Notes: a model not told the origin generated them from the letters alone. A stretch of DNA of 34,200 nt from JAAYAY01 sp964429355 (GCA_964429355.1 CAYSCH010000057.1:1-34200); one strand, 5' to 3'. Counted from the stretch's first letter, positions 8,562 through 16,556 are shown. A program made the numbers and translations.

Positions 8562-9794
8562 ATGCGAAAGGCCATGTGGGTGCACTTTGCCGAGAATTCA
8601 ACCGCTGTGCTGTTCAGAGGCATAGCCGGCCTGCTGCTCGCGGTGGGAACCGTGGATTTGGGTGGTTGTTCCCGAACCGCCGGAGCGCCCGATACGCCAC
8701 AGTCTCCCGCCAGGCCGGCCCATCCACTCGGGCCGGTTCAGGCGATCCCTGATTCTCCGGGCAAACCGGAGCTGGTGCTGGAACAATCGCAGTACGACTT
8801 CGGCAAGATGGAGACCAACGGCACGGGGCGGCATGAGTTCGTGTTCTCCAATCGTGGTGAAGAGCCGCTGGTCCTCTCCCGGATTACCAATTCGTGCGGC
8901 TGTTGCACGTGCGTTTGCGACGCGAGACTTCCCGAACAGGGAAAGGTCCTGCCGGGCAGGTCGGCTGCAGTGACCCTTAAATGGTCGATCAAGCAGTACA
9001 CGGGGAGTTTTCGCCAGACCGAACGACTGGCGACCAACGATCCCGACCGGCCGGAATTAACCCTCGAGGTTTCCGGCCGGATCACGCCCACGGTGCGGGT
9101 TACTCCGTCGCAACTGATCTTCAACCGCGTTTCCCCCGGCGAACCGGTCGTTGGCGAGGTCTGCCTCTATGGATACCGGGGGGAGGCCCTGAAGATCCTC
9201 AGCCACGCATTGTCGGATCCGGCCACCGCCGGCTCCTTCAAGATTACCTGCCAGCCGTTGCCGTCCGATCAGGTGGCGGCCGAACCGGATGCACAAAGCG
9301 GCTGCTTGCTGCGGGTCGAGGTGGATCCGAGCCTGACCGGCCGACCATTCCGCCAGCAGATCGTGCTCGCGACCAACGTGGACTCCGCCTCGGAGGTGGA
9401 GATTCCCGTTGAAGGAACCGTCGGCAGCGAGATTGCAGTGGCCGGCTTTGGATGGGACGGGCAGACGGGCGTGCTCACGCTGGGAACCGTTGCCATGTCC
9501 AAGGGCACGACACGCAAACTGCAGATCGTGGCAAGCGGGGTGCAGGCCAAGAACGTGCGGTTGACCCCCATCAGGATTGTACCGGACCTGCTCCAGGTCG
9601 AAGCCGGCGACGGGAAACCCCTGGGGGAGGACGCGGTACTGCAGATTCCACTCACGATCCGGATCCCGCCGGGGGAGCGGGTGGCGAACCACCTGGGCTC
9701 AAAGGCCAGCGACCTTGGGCAGATCGTCCTGGCGACTGGCCATCCGCAGCAGCCGGAGCTGCGGATCCTGGTCCGCTTTGCGGTTCGCAAATAG
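8562..9794 (+). CDS. DUF1573-domain lipoprotein
   Basis: Predicted lipoprotein of 410 residues with a DUF1573 domain, an immunoglobulin-like beta-sandwich found in exported proteins of many planctomycetes and Bacteroidetes; its biochemical role is not established. The start has GAGG 6 bases upstream. The N-terminal hydrophobic stretch ends in LGGC, giving lipidation at Cys36. The DUF1573 unit (about 70-160) shows the typical YDFGKMETNGTGRHEFVFSNRG and a following beta-strand pattern with LATNDPDRPELTLEVSG. Where the family usually has a short SCGC motif, this protein has SCGCCTCVC (five Cys at 112-119). A second, more diverged beta-sandwich segment follows to the C-terminus. Forty-one bp separate it from the cytochrome gene, so the two are likely co-transcribed. 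Confidence 0.85.
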   Translation: MRKAMWVHFAENSTAVLFRGIAGLLLAVGTVDLGGCSRTAGAPDTPQSPARPAHPLGPVQAIPDSPGKPELVLEQSQYDFGKMETNGTGRHEFVFSNRGEEPLVLSRITNSCGCCTCVCDARLPEQGKVLPGRSAAVTLKWSIKQYTGSFRQTERLATNDPDRPELTLEVSGRITPTVRVTPSQLIFNRVSPGEPVVGEVCLYGYRGEALKILSHALSDPATAGSFKITCQPLPSDQVAAEPDAQSGCLLRVEVDPSLTGRPFRQQIVLATNVDSASEVEIPVEGTVGSEIAVAGFGWDGQTGVLTLGTVAMSKGTTRKLQIVASGVQAKNVRLTPIRIVPDLLQVEAGDGKPLGEDAVLQIPLTIRIPPGERVANHLGSKASDLGQIVLATGHPQQPELRILVRFAVRK

Positions 9795-9835
9795 TTGGAC
9801 ACCCCTGCGGCGGCCTCCACGGCCGGAAAGGTACG

Positions 9836-11434
9836 ATGTCTGCCAACTCCTCGAAGCGATTTGCCCTGTGGCTGTCGACGACGGCCCTGGCGATGGCGGT
9901 GGCCGGTGGCTGCACCAAGTCGGCGGGCAGCGGCAGCAAATCACCTGCGGAGTCCTCTGAGGCGGTTGCTGGGCTGGCTGAGGTGCCAACGGTGAGCCAT
10001 GCCGTATCTGACAAGGACCGCCCGAGCAGCCGCGTCCGCAAGCCCTTCGACCCAGTTCGCGACAACGGCGAGATCTTTGTCGACTGGGCCGTGCCGAAGC
10101 TGGCCGTCGTGATCACGGGACGGCAGGACGGGTACTTGGAACCGTGCGGTTGCGCGGGACTCGATCGGATGCGGGGGGGATTGGGCCGACGGCAGGCGAT
10201 GATCGAGTCGCTTCGGGCCAAGGGGTGGCCGTTGGTTGTGGTTGACGTGGGGGGGATTTCCAGGCGGACGGGCGTGCAGGCCATGCTCAAGTTTCGCCTG
10301 TCGGTCGAGGCGATGACGGAAATGGGCTATGACGCGATCGGGCTGGGTACGGCCGAACTGCAACTGCCGGCCGCTGAGTTACTCACCGTAGTGGCGGGCG
10401 AGGAGGGGCGGAATAACTGCTTCTTGTCGGCCAACGTGGGACTGTACGGCCCGGCAGGGCGGATCGTGCCACGACAGCGGGTCCTTCCTGCCGGCGGGCT
10501 AAGAGTGGGCGTGGTTTCCGTGCTCGGAGGCAAATATCAGCGGGAGATCCATAATCCGGACGTGGAGATGAGCGATCCGCAATTGGCACTTACTGGGCTG
10601 GTCGACGAGATGAGGTCGGCCAGCGACTTGTTGATCTTGCTGGCGTATGCACCGCAGGAAGAGTCCGTGGCCTTGGCTCGCGGGTTTCCCCAGTTCGACG
10701 TGGTGGTCACCGCAGATGGTCCGCCGGTCCCGCCGGCTGTACCGACACCGATTGATGGGAGCAAGGCCGTGCTGGTGGAGGTGGGTGAAAAGGTGAAAGA
10801 CTTGGTCGTGTTGGGATGGTATGGTCAGGCTGGGGAGGGTTTGAAGTACCAGCGGGTGCCGCTCGACTCGCGGTTTGTCCCCGCGGCGAAGGCCAAGGCA
10901 CGAATGGCTGATTATCAGGAGTCGCTTCAAGATCTGGGGCTCGAAGGACTGGGCGTGCGGCCGATGCCACATCCGCGGAAGCCTCTCCAAGGCGACTTCG
11001 TGGGTGCGGAAAAATGCCGTACCTGTCACGAGGCGCAGTATTATGTCTGGAAGAAGAGCAAACACGCCCAGGCAATGCAGACTCTGGCGGGGCTCGATCC
11101 GCCCCGCCAGTTCGATCCGGAGTGCCTGGCCTGCCACGTGACGGGTTGGCACCCGCAGGGCTGCTATCCCTACGAGAGCGGTTACCTGAGCCAGGAGTCC
11201 TCACCGCGGCTGGCCGGAGTTGGGTGCGAGAACTGTCACGGGCCCGGCGGGGCGCACGCCGCGGCCGAGGCTGGTGGCGATGGGATCGCGCAGCGGAAAT
11301 TGCGGGAGGCGATGCGGGTCACCCTGGCCGAGGCTCGTTGGCGGGTGTGTGTGGACTGCCACGACGTGAGCAACAGCCCCGACTTCGAACTGGGGGCGTA
11401 CTGGCCCGACGTGGCCCATGCGGTGGCGGAATAA
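9836..11434 (+). CDS. Phosphoesterase-like domain fused to a tetrahaem cytochrome c, lipoprotein
   Basis: Exported 532-residue redox protein. The ATG at 9836 is preferred because it starts a signal peptide ending in AGGC (lipidation at Cys26) and has an AAGG upstream. Residues about 88-380 resemble the 5'-nucleotidase/metallophosphoesterase fold: an opening strand with TGRQDGYLEPCGC, then GGLGRRQAMI, VVVDVGG and a late GEKVKDLVVLGWY strand. The usual metal ligands (Asp-x-His, Gly-Asn-His-Glu) are not apparent; instead there is a PCGC at 103-106. The C-terminal part has four CxxCH haem sites beginning at Cys394, 430, 464 and 505, similar to cytochrome c554-type modules. The upstream DUF1573 lipoprotein is a likely partner. 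Electron donor and acceptor are unknown. Confidence 0.83.
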   Translation: MSANSSKRFALWLSTTALAMAVAGGCTKSAGSGSKSPAESSEAVAGLAEVPTVSHAVSDKDRPSSRVRKPFDPVRDNGEIFVDWAVPKLAVVITGRQDGYLEPCGCAGLDRMRGGLGRRQAMIESLRAKGWPLVVVDVGGISRRTGVQAMLKFRLSVEAMTEMGYDAIGLGTAELQLPAAELLTVVAGEEGRNNCFLSANVGLYGPAGRIVPRQRVLPAGGLRVGVVSVLGGKYQREIHNPDVEMSDPQLALTGLVDEMRSASDLLILLAYAPQEESVALARGFPQFDVVVTADGPPVPPAVPTPIDGSKAVLVEVGEKVKDLVVLGWYGQAGEGLKYQRVPLDSRFVPAAKAKARMADYQESLQDLGLEGLGVRPMPHPRKPLQGDFVGAEKCRTCHEAQYYVWKKSKHAQAMQTLAGLDPPRQFDPECLACHVTGWHPQGCYPYESGYLSQESSPRLAGVGCENCHGPGGAHAAAEAGGDGIAQRKLREAMRVTLAEARWRVCVDCHDVSNSPDFELGAYWPDVAHAVAE

Positions 11435-11443
11435 CTGCGGCCG

Positions 11444-12607
11444 TCAGGGCTTGGACTGGACGACTTCGAACCCCTTCCGTTCGGCGAGTTCTTTGAACGC
11501 GCCCTGCAGATCGCCGTAGAAAACGACCTGATGGCAGCCCCAACTACCCCACCAACTGCGAAATGCGCCTTCGTTGGGGTTGGAGGGAAGAAGGTAGCAC
11601 CCCTGGGGTTCCTGGATCTGGACAACCATCTTGTTGCGGCAAACGCAGTTCGGGAAATCGACGAAGAGCGAGTTGCCGTCCAGGACCTGCCCGGAAAAGA
11701 CCGACACCTTCTTCCGGTATACGTCGAACTTCACGACGGTGACCGGTTCGTCCGCCGGCCAGGTGACGGTGGTGGCCTCGGCGACGTCCGTTGACTGGCC
11801 TCCCCAATCCTTGTTGCTGTGGATATGATCGCGAATCAAGTAGGAAATGCGGTCGTTGCCGTGGGGGTTGATGGGAGCGCCGCAGTGGCCAATGACAACT
11901 ACGTTCTCGGGGCGATTGCCGGCAGCGGGGAATGCCCAATCGTTGAGCACATCGCCGACGAAGCCGGGGCGTCCGTCCGTCAGAAGCCCGCCGATCAACT
12001 GGGTTACCAGGCAGTCGATGTGGCTCTGGCAGCAGCAGGGGATGTGCTCCTTGCTCAATTCGAGGATGCAGAGCGGCGTCCATGCGTTGACTTTGTGTTC
12101 CGAAAGGGTGAGCGTGGCACTTTCGTAGGTGATCGCCGCGGCCGAGTATTTTTTCAGAAGAGCCTTGAACCCCCAGTACAAACGGGCGGAACGGACCACG
12201 TCGCCGCGTGTGACGTTCTTCATTCCGGTGGCCTCGCGGATCCACGTATCGGCGAGATTCTCAATGGCCGGTTCCTCGACGTTGCCCATCTCCTCGAGGA
12301 GTTCGCCGGAGCGGACGATGACCAGTTCGATCCCGAGGGATTGGTTCAGCCGCGCGGGATAGTCCCGGTCGTAATCATTAACGGGCGAGTCGCCCCAGAC
12401 GCCGCGCATGCCTTCCTGGTCGATGGCGTTGATCTTGTCTACGTCCTGAATGCTGACGATTTTGACGCCCTGGAGAGCCTTGACCACGTCGGCAGGTTTG
12501 GCCTTCACGGGCGTATCACCGAAGGCTTGGCTCACGAGATCCGCGCCGGCCGCGAGTGCCAAGGATATCAACACCATCCGTCCTGTGAAACTTTGGTTCA
12601 TCGTCAT
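11444..12607 (-). CDS. Secreted protein with L-fucose/L-arabinose-isomerase-like fold, function uncertain
   Basis: I place this 387-residue protein with the FucI/AraA sugar-isomerase fold on sequence pattern alone. The segment around residues 175-245 (TPLCILELSKEHIPCCCQSHID, then LLTDGRPGFVGD, then VVVIGHCGAP) follows the order seen in those isomerases, where a Cys-Glu-x-Asp motif precedes a GRPxF stretch and an HC motif. Here the position expected to be the metal-binding Glu reads Gln194 and the following acidic position reads His196, so isomerase activity is doubtful. An N-terminal hydrophobic signal (to about residue 30) indicates export, which true isomerases lack. The start at 12607, or 12601 six bases later, follows a GGGGAGGAGC ribosome binding site; 12601 has the better spacing. 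It converges on the cytochrome gene with a 9-bp gap. Confidence 0.6.
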   Translation of the reverse strand: MTMNQSFTGRMVLISLALAAGADLVSQAFGDTPVKAKPADVVKALQGVKIVSIQDVDKINAIDQEGMRGVWGDSPVNDYDRDYPARLNQSLGIELVIVRSGELLEEMGNVEEPAIENLADTWIREATGMKNVTRGDVVRSARLYWGFKALLKKYSAAAITYESATLTLSEHKVNAWTPLCILELSKEHIPCCCQSHIDCLVTQLIGGLLTDGRPGFVGDVLNDWAFPAAGNRPENVVVIGHCGAPINPHGNDRISYLIRDHIHSNKDWGGQSTDVAEATTVTWPADEPVTVVKFDVYRKKVSVFSGQVLDGNSLFVDFPNCVCRNKMVVQIQEPQGCYLLPSNPNEGAFRSWWGSWGCHQVVFYGDLQGAFKELAERKGFEVVQSKP

Positions 12608-12653
12608 GCTCCTCCCCAATCCAGGCTGGCAGAACAAGTCACGCTGAGGAGTG

Positions 12654-12682
12654 AGTGTAGCGTTGCGTGCGGGGCAATGCAA
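12654..12682 (-). promoter_or_regulatory. Weak promoter candidate for the isomerase-like gene
   Basis: Reading the minus strand, TTGCAT is followed after 17 bases by TACACT, about 50 bases before the start at 12607. Matches are only 3 of 6 and 4 of 6, so this is a positional suggestion. Confidence 0.22.
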
Positions 12683-12760
12683 CTTGTTTGATCGAGGCGG
12701 AGGCATGGGGAGGGCGGTGCCTGACGGCTGACAAACGCGCCACGCGACTGACGAGGACCG

Positions 12761-13633
12761 TCAGTAGCTCATCAGGACCACCGCGTTGGTAATCGCGTGG
12801 GCGATGCAGAGGGGCCAAAGCCGCCGCTGAACGCAGTAGGCCGTTCCGTAGACCAGCCCGATCGCGGTGGCGTGAATCAGTCCCGCCGGTCCCTGGTAGA
12901 CATGATAGCTCGCAAACAGGGCCGTCGTGACGAGAAGGGCGAGCCATGTGGAATGGAGCAGACGTTCAAACCTTGTCAGAAGGTACCCTCGCATGACCAG
13001 TTCTTCGGCAAACCCGGTGGCGATGCACGACCCGAGAACCAGCAAGCCTGCGAGCAATCCTGCCGGCTTTGCTGAGCTTACGGAAGTTTCGAAAGGCAAC
13101 GCGTTGAGCACGAATTCTGGCACGACGGACATGATCGTGATGTAGCCCACCAGACCGCACATCCAAACGAACAGGCCTGTTGGCACATCGATCCACAACG
13201 AGAATCGTACGATGCCAAATCGGGCCCAGGGCTCTCCGGTCAGGCTCAATATGAGCAGCATCGGCAACGAAACGTGAATTGCGTGGACCACGTACCAGAT
13301 TTCCTGGTAGACCAAGGGATCGCTCTGCCGGACAGGGAGAATGATACCGCCAATTGCCCCCAGAAGATCGGGGATTACGGTGAGGCCGAGTACTGCGGTA
13401 ACTTGGAACCAGAGCCGACGCGTCTCGTGTCGCCCGTCGCCCTGTTTGCCAACCTCGGGCGTTGCCGTTGGCAAGGGTTGCTGCGATGGAATCGTGGAGA
13501 TCGGCTGATTCGGCACGTCGAGGTACTCATGGCAGTGGGGGCAAACTTCGACATGGCCACACCGTGCTCGAGGAAAGGCGACGTTCTCCCCGCACTCCCC
13601 ACAGGCAAACCTGACGACGTCTTGTTGTTCCAT
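12761..13633 (-). CDS. CPBP-family intramembrane metalloprotease with N-terminal zinc ribbon
   Basis: Membrane protein of 290 residues in the CPBP (CAAX protease and bacteriocin-processing, Abi) family. All three family motifs are present: EELVMR (Glu210, Glu211, Arg215), a His at 244 in the second motif (FASYH), and HAITN (His279, Asn283). About seven hydrophobic segments occupy residues 75-290. The N-terminus adds a zinc-ribbon-like module with CxxC pairs at Cys11/Cys14 and Cys31/Cys34, followed by a Pro/Gln-rich linker, so the ribbon should sit in the cytoplasm. Target unknown; family members process prenylated proteins, peptides or anti-sigma factors. It is upstream of the isomerase-like gene on the same strand with a 153-bp gap. 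Confidence 0.88.
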   Translation of the reverse strand: MEQQDVVRFACGECGENVAFPRARCGHVEVCPHCHEYLDVPNQPISTIPSQQPLPTATPEVGKQGDGRHETRRLWFQVTAVLGLTVIPDLLGAIGGIILPVRQSDPLVYQEIWYVVHAIHVSLPMLLILSLTGEPWARFGIVRFSLWIDVPTGLFVWMCGLVGYITIMSVVPEFVLNALPFETSVSSAKPAGLLAGLLVLGSCIATGFAEELVMRGYLLTRFERLLHSTWLALLVTTALFASYHVYQGPAGLIHATAIGLVYGTAYCVQRRLWPLCIAHAITNAVVLMSY

Positions 13634-13909
13634 GGGAACCTGCCTGTTCGCAGAGCGGCTCCAATCCGAGCGAAACGCGTAGTCTCATCACCCGCACGCC
13701 AGAAAGCGGGCGTAAGTGTCGTCTATTATCGAGTCCTGTATTGCTGGTGGAAAGAGGGAGACCAACGGGAGGCCGGCTATCGAAGCGATCCATAGTCAAC
13801 GACGGAATCAATGTAACCCGTCCCGCGGGGTGCCGGCATACTCAGGACTGGCCGGACAACGAAAGAAAACTCCGTTTCCGGGTTTTCCCACCGGAGACAG
13901 ATTTCTTGA

Positions 13910-13938
13910 TTGACAGCCTTGTTCGATTTTGCTAAATT
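13910..13938 (+). promoter_or_regulatory. Sigma-70-type promoter of the membrane-protein/regulator operon
   Basis: A perfect TTGACA is followed after exactly 17 bases by TAAATT (4 of 6 matches to the -10 consensus). The palindromic operator starts at the next base, so the expected transcription start lies inside it. A bound protein there would block initiation. Confidence 0.6.
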
Positions 13939-13955
13939 ACTTTGTTGTACAAAGT
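13939..13955. promoter_or_regulatory. Palindromic operator, copy 1
   Basis: ACTTTGT-TGT-ACAAAGT is a perfect inverted repeat with 7-bp arms. It abuts the -10 box and lies 28 bases before the ATG at 13984. A second 17-bp site with the same ACTTTG/CAAAGT arms lies at 14979-14995 before the radical SAM gene. The winged-helix regulator encoded between them is the natural candidate to bind both. Confidence 0.7.
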
Positions 13956-13983
13956 GAGTGTTGGGAACGCGGAGGCCGGGATT

Positions 13984-14619
13984 ATGGATCGCGAAGAAGC
14001 CAAGGCGCGGATGGACGAGATCCAGCGGATCATGGAACGGGCGACTCTCTGGACGCTTCTTCCCAGCACGGCGGCCGTAATCGGGGGGATTCTCGTCCTC
14101 ATCGGGTGCGGGGTGAGCTACGGGATGATCGGGTCGGTCGATTTTGCGGCGATGCTCGACATTCCGTTCGATCAGCAGGTCGGGTTCTGCGTGATGTGGT
14201 TCGCGATCGGTGTGGCGGGGGTGTTGTTGGAGACGATCCTGACGCTGCTTGCGGCCAAGCGACAGGGCATGTCGGCAACGGTGCGGTCGGCGCGGGTGGC
14301 GACCTTTTCTTTGACGCCAAGCGTTGTGGTGGCAATGGTTCTTACAATCAAGTTTCTGATACCGACGGAACCGCAAAGGGAAGAGATCCAGTACATCGTA
14401 CCTATGTGGATGATGCTTTACGGGACGGGGGTGTACACAGCTGGGTTGTTTTCGATCAGGGCTCCACGAATTCTGGGACTGGCGTTCCTGGCTTTGGGCA
14501 TCGTAGCCCTGATGGCCTTTCAGGGTTACGGCGTGGTAACGGCGGCCTTATCGTTCGGGGTGCTGCACATTGTGTTCGGGATTTACATTCTTGGAAAACA
14601 GAAGCAGGGTCTGGAGTGA
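13984..14619 (+). CDS. Multi-pass membrane protein paired with a winged-helix regulator
   Basis: I do not recognise a named family. The protein has 211 residues, a charged amphipathic N-terminal helix (about 1-20) and about six hydrophobic segments from residue 23 to the C-terminus, which ends in basic residues. No catalytic motif is visible. The ATG at 13984 has a GGAGG 8 bases upstream, so this start is well supported over an in-frame ATG-like extension at 13942 that would lie within the operator. Its stop shares one base with the regulator start, so the two are translationally coupled. It could sense a membrane-related signal for the regulator or be the regulator's effector; neither is shown by the sequence. 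Confidence 0.8.
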   Translation: MDREEAKARMDEIQRIMERATLWTLLPSTAAVIGGILVLIGCGVSYGMIGSVDFAAMLDIPFDQQVGFCVMWFAIGVAGVLLETILTLLAAKRQGMSATVRSARVATFSLTPSVVVAMVLTIKFLIPTEPQREEIQYIVPMWMMLYGTGVYTAGLFSIRAPRILGLAFLALGIVALMAFQGYGVVTAALSFGVLHIVFGIYILGKQKQGLE

Positions 14620-14942
14620 TGGCCGAGTCCTTCAAGCCCGACGACATCGACGCGCTGATCCACGAGCGGACTCGGCTGGCGATCGTGTCTGCGCTGGCCG
14701 TGGCTCCGGAGTTGAGTTTCAGCGAACTCAAGGAGATGCTTTCGCTGACGGACGGCAACCTGAGTGCCCATTCGCGGACATTGGAGGAGGCCGGCTATAT
14801 TAAGGTGGAAAAGGCGTTCAAGGGACGCCGTCCGCTGACGACCATGCAGCTGAGTGCCAGGGGACGGAAGGCGTTTCAGAGTTACCTGAAGACGCTACGG
14901 CAGATCATCGATCAGGGGGATAAGACAATGGAGGAGGAATGA
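14619..14942 (+). CDS. Winged-helix transcriptional regulator (MarR/ArsR-like, HTH_34 type)
   Basis: Small 107-residue DNA-binding protein. Residues about 15-80 fit the winged-helix fold: a first helix (ERTRLAIVSALAV), a helix-turn-helix (LSFSELKEMLSLTDGNLSAHSRTLEEAGYI), and a basic wing (VEKAFKGRRPLTTMQLSARG). A C-terminal helix (KAFQSYLKTLRQII) is suited to dimerisation. The pattern matches the HTH_34 group (Pfam PF13601), whose members are short and lack a ligand domain. Its ATG overlaps the preceding stop (TGATG). Two copies of a 17-bp palindrome lie before its own operon and before the next gene, so autorepression and control of the radical SAM gene are likely (inference). Confidence 0.87.
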   Translation: MAESFKPDDIDALIHERTRLAIVSALAVAPELSFSELKEMLSLTDGNLSAHSRTLEEAGYIKVEKAFKGRRPLTTMQLSARGRKAFQSYLKTLRQIIDQGDKTMEEE

Positions 14943-14978
14943 GTTCCGATCGGTGGGGCGAAAATTTTTTCGGTCGTT

Positions 14979-14995
14979 ACTTTGTAATGCAAAGT
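14979..14995. promoter_or_regulatory. Palindromic operator, copy 2
   Basis: ACTTTG-TAATG-CAAAGT lies 19 bases before the radical SAM ATG at 15015. It shares both 6-bp arms and the exact 17-bp length with copy 1 at 13939-13955; the flanking T and A extend it to 19 bp. The next bases form an overlapping AAAGTACTTT palindrome. No separate -35/-10 pair of good quality is seen, so the gene may be read both from here and from the upstream promoter. Confidence 0.68.
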
Positions 14996-15014
14996 ACTTT
15001 ACAGGAGAGATGCC

Positions 15015-16556
15015 ATGAGAAAGCGGCTTCTGCTTATTCTGCCGTCCCTGCAGCAGCGTCGAGACTACAAGTTTCGACTGGTGAAGTACTCACGGTTTCC
15101 GCCGCTGAGTCTGCTGACGATTGCGGGGCTTACGCCGGAAGATGAATGGGAGATACTCGTTCGCGACGAGCACATCGAATCGTCGGAGGTGAACGTGGAT
15201 GTCGACCTGGTTGGAATCCAGACGTACATCTCCTCGGCCAATCGGGCGTACGAATTGGCCGAGCGATGGAGGAGCCGGGGTGCCAAAGTGATACTCGGCG
15301 GGTTGCATCCGACGAGCATGCCGGAGGAGGCGGCACCGCACGCCGACGCAATCGTACTGGGGCCGGCGGAAATGGTTTGGGGCGAGGTGCTCGATGATTT
15401 CGGACGGGGGAAACTTCAGAAGGTGTACCGGGGACGATCCCAGGGTTCGGCGGCCCTGGTACCCTTGCCCCGCCGGGATCTGATGAACCAGCGGGGGTAC
15501 CTGATACGTCACACCATGGTCACATCGCGGGGCTGCCCCCACTCGTGCGACTTCTGCTACAAGTCGAGCTTCTGGGGGCCCACCTATTACGAGCAGCGGC
15601 CGATGGCCGAGATCGAGCGGGAACTTGCCACGGTCGACGACGGACTCGTTTTCTTCCTCGACGACAACCTGCTTGCCAACCGGCGCCATGCCCGGGCGCT
15701 GTTCGAGGTTCTTCACGGTTCGGGAATCGTCTGGCAAGCGGCTGCCTCGCTCGACGTGACGCGGGATCCGGGCTATCTGGAGGAGGCTTACGAGGCTGGC
15801 TGCCGCAGCCTGTTTGTGGGATTTGAGTCGATCTCGTCGGAGAATATGCGAGGAAACAACAAGAAAGTCAACGTGATGACCGACTATGCTGCGGCATGCC
15901 GGCGGTTTCATGAATCGGGGATCATGATCAACGGGAGTTTTGTGTTCGGCTTCGATGGTGACGGCCCGGATGTCTTCGAGAGGACGGCTCAGTTCGCCGT
16001 GGATAACAAGATCCTGACGGCTACGTTCCACATTCTCACGCCGCTACCGGGGACACGTACGTTTCAGCGGTTGGAGGAGCAAGGAAGGATACTTCACCAC
16101 GACTGGGATTACTACGACACGGACCATGCCGTCTTCCGGCCGTTGAGCATGTCTGCCGAGGAACTGGAGGCAGGGCACAAGGAAGCCTATCGGCAGTTTG
16201 GCACCTGGAGCTCGATTCTTCGTCGCTCGACAGGGTTGCCCGGCCGGGCAAAGCGGCTTGCCTACAATCTGGCCTGGTCGAGGGTCGATCCGCTCTGGGT
16301 GGCGATCATAAAGTCTGGCATGATGCCGATGGCGACGCGCGTTTTCAATCGGGTTCTGCGCTGGAACACCCAAGGGAAGAGAAAGCAGATGGGGTCTGGC
16401 CGGCACGAAGAGACATTACCGTCGTCGGGAAGCGGTATCGTGCGGACTGATCGGCTGGAGGAGGCATTGGCCGGTGGGACGGATGCGGAGCGGGAGGCGA
16501 TGGTGTTTGCTGGGCAGAGGGAGGTAGAAAACCTGAATAGCCCGGATTATTCATGA
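15015..16556 (+). CDS. B12-binding-domain radical SAM protein
   Basis: Radical S-adenosylmethionine enzyme of the cobalamin-binding class, 513 residues. Residues about 1-140 form the Rossmann-like B12-binding domain (opening KRLLLILPS, then KVILGGLHPTSMPEE and the DAIVLGPAE strand); as in many members, no Asp-x-His-x-x-Gly is seen. The radical SAM core has the 4Fe-4S motif CPHSCDFC (Cys174, 178, 181), then a FFLDDNLLAN segment and GFESIS, typical of the class. A C-terminal extension ends in a low-complexity tail. Relatives methylate or rearrange lipids, hopanoids, bacteriochlorophyll or antibiotics; the substrate here cannot be named. GGAG lies 7 bases before the ATG. It sits 72 bp after the regulator gene behind its own copy of the operator. 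Confidence 0.88.
   Translation: MRKRLLLILPSLQQRRDYKFRLVKYSRFPPLSLLTIAGLTPEDEWEILVRDEHIESSEVNVDVDLVGIQTYISSANRAYELAERWRSRGAKVILGGLHPTSMPEEAAPHADAIVLGPAEMVWGEVLDDFGRGKLQKVYRGRSQGSAALVPLPRRDLMNQRGYLIRHTMVTSRGCPHSCDFCYKSSFWGPTYYEQRPMAEIERELATVDDGLVFFLDDNLLANRRHARALFEVLHGSGIVWQAAASLDVTRDPGYLEEAYEAGCRSLFVGFESISSENMRGNNKKVNVMTDYAAACRRFHESGIMINGSFVFGFDGDGPDVFERTAQFAVDNKILTATFHILTPLPGTRTFQRLEEQGRILHHDWDYYDTDHAVFRPLSMSAEELEAGHKEAYRQFGTWSSILRRSTGLPGRAKRLAYNLAWSRVDPLWVAIIKSGMMPMATRVFNRVLRWNTQGKRKQMGSGRHEETLPSSGSGIVRTDRLEEALAGGTDAEREAMVFAGQREVENLNSPDYS

Larger units (their letters stand above)
13634..13983. other. Divergent intergenic region carrying a regulated promoter
   Basis: The gap lies between the divergent CPBP protease gene and the membrane-protein/regulator operon. 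Its right end holds a strong promoter and a palindromic operator (annotated separately). The remaining 270 bp show no gene, hairpin or clear minus-strand promoter. Confidence 0.5.
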
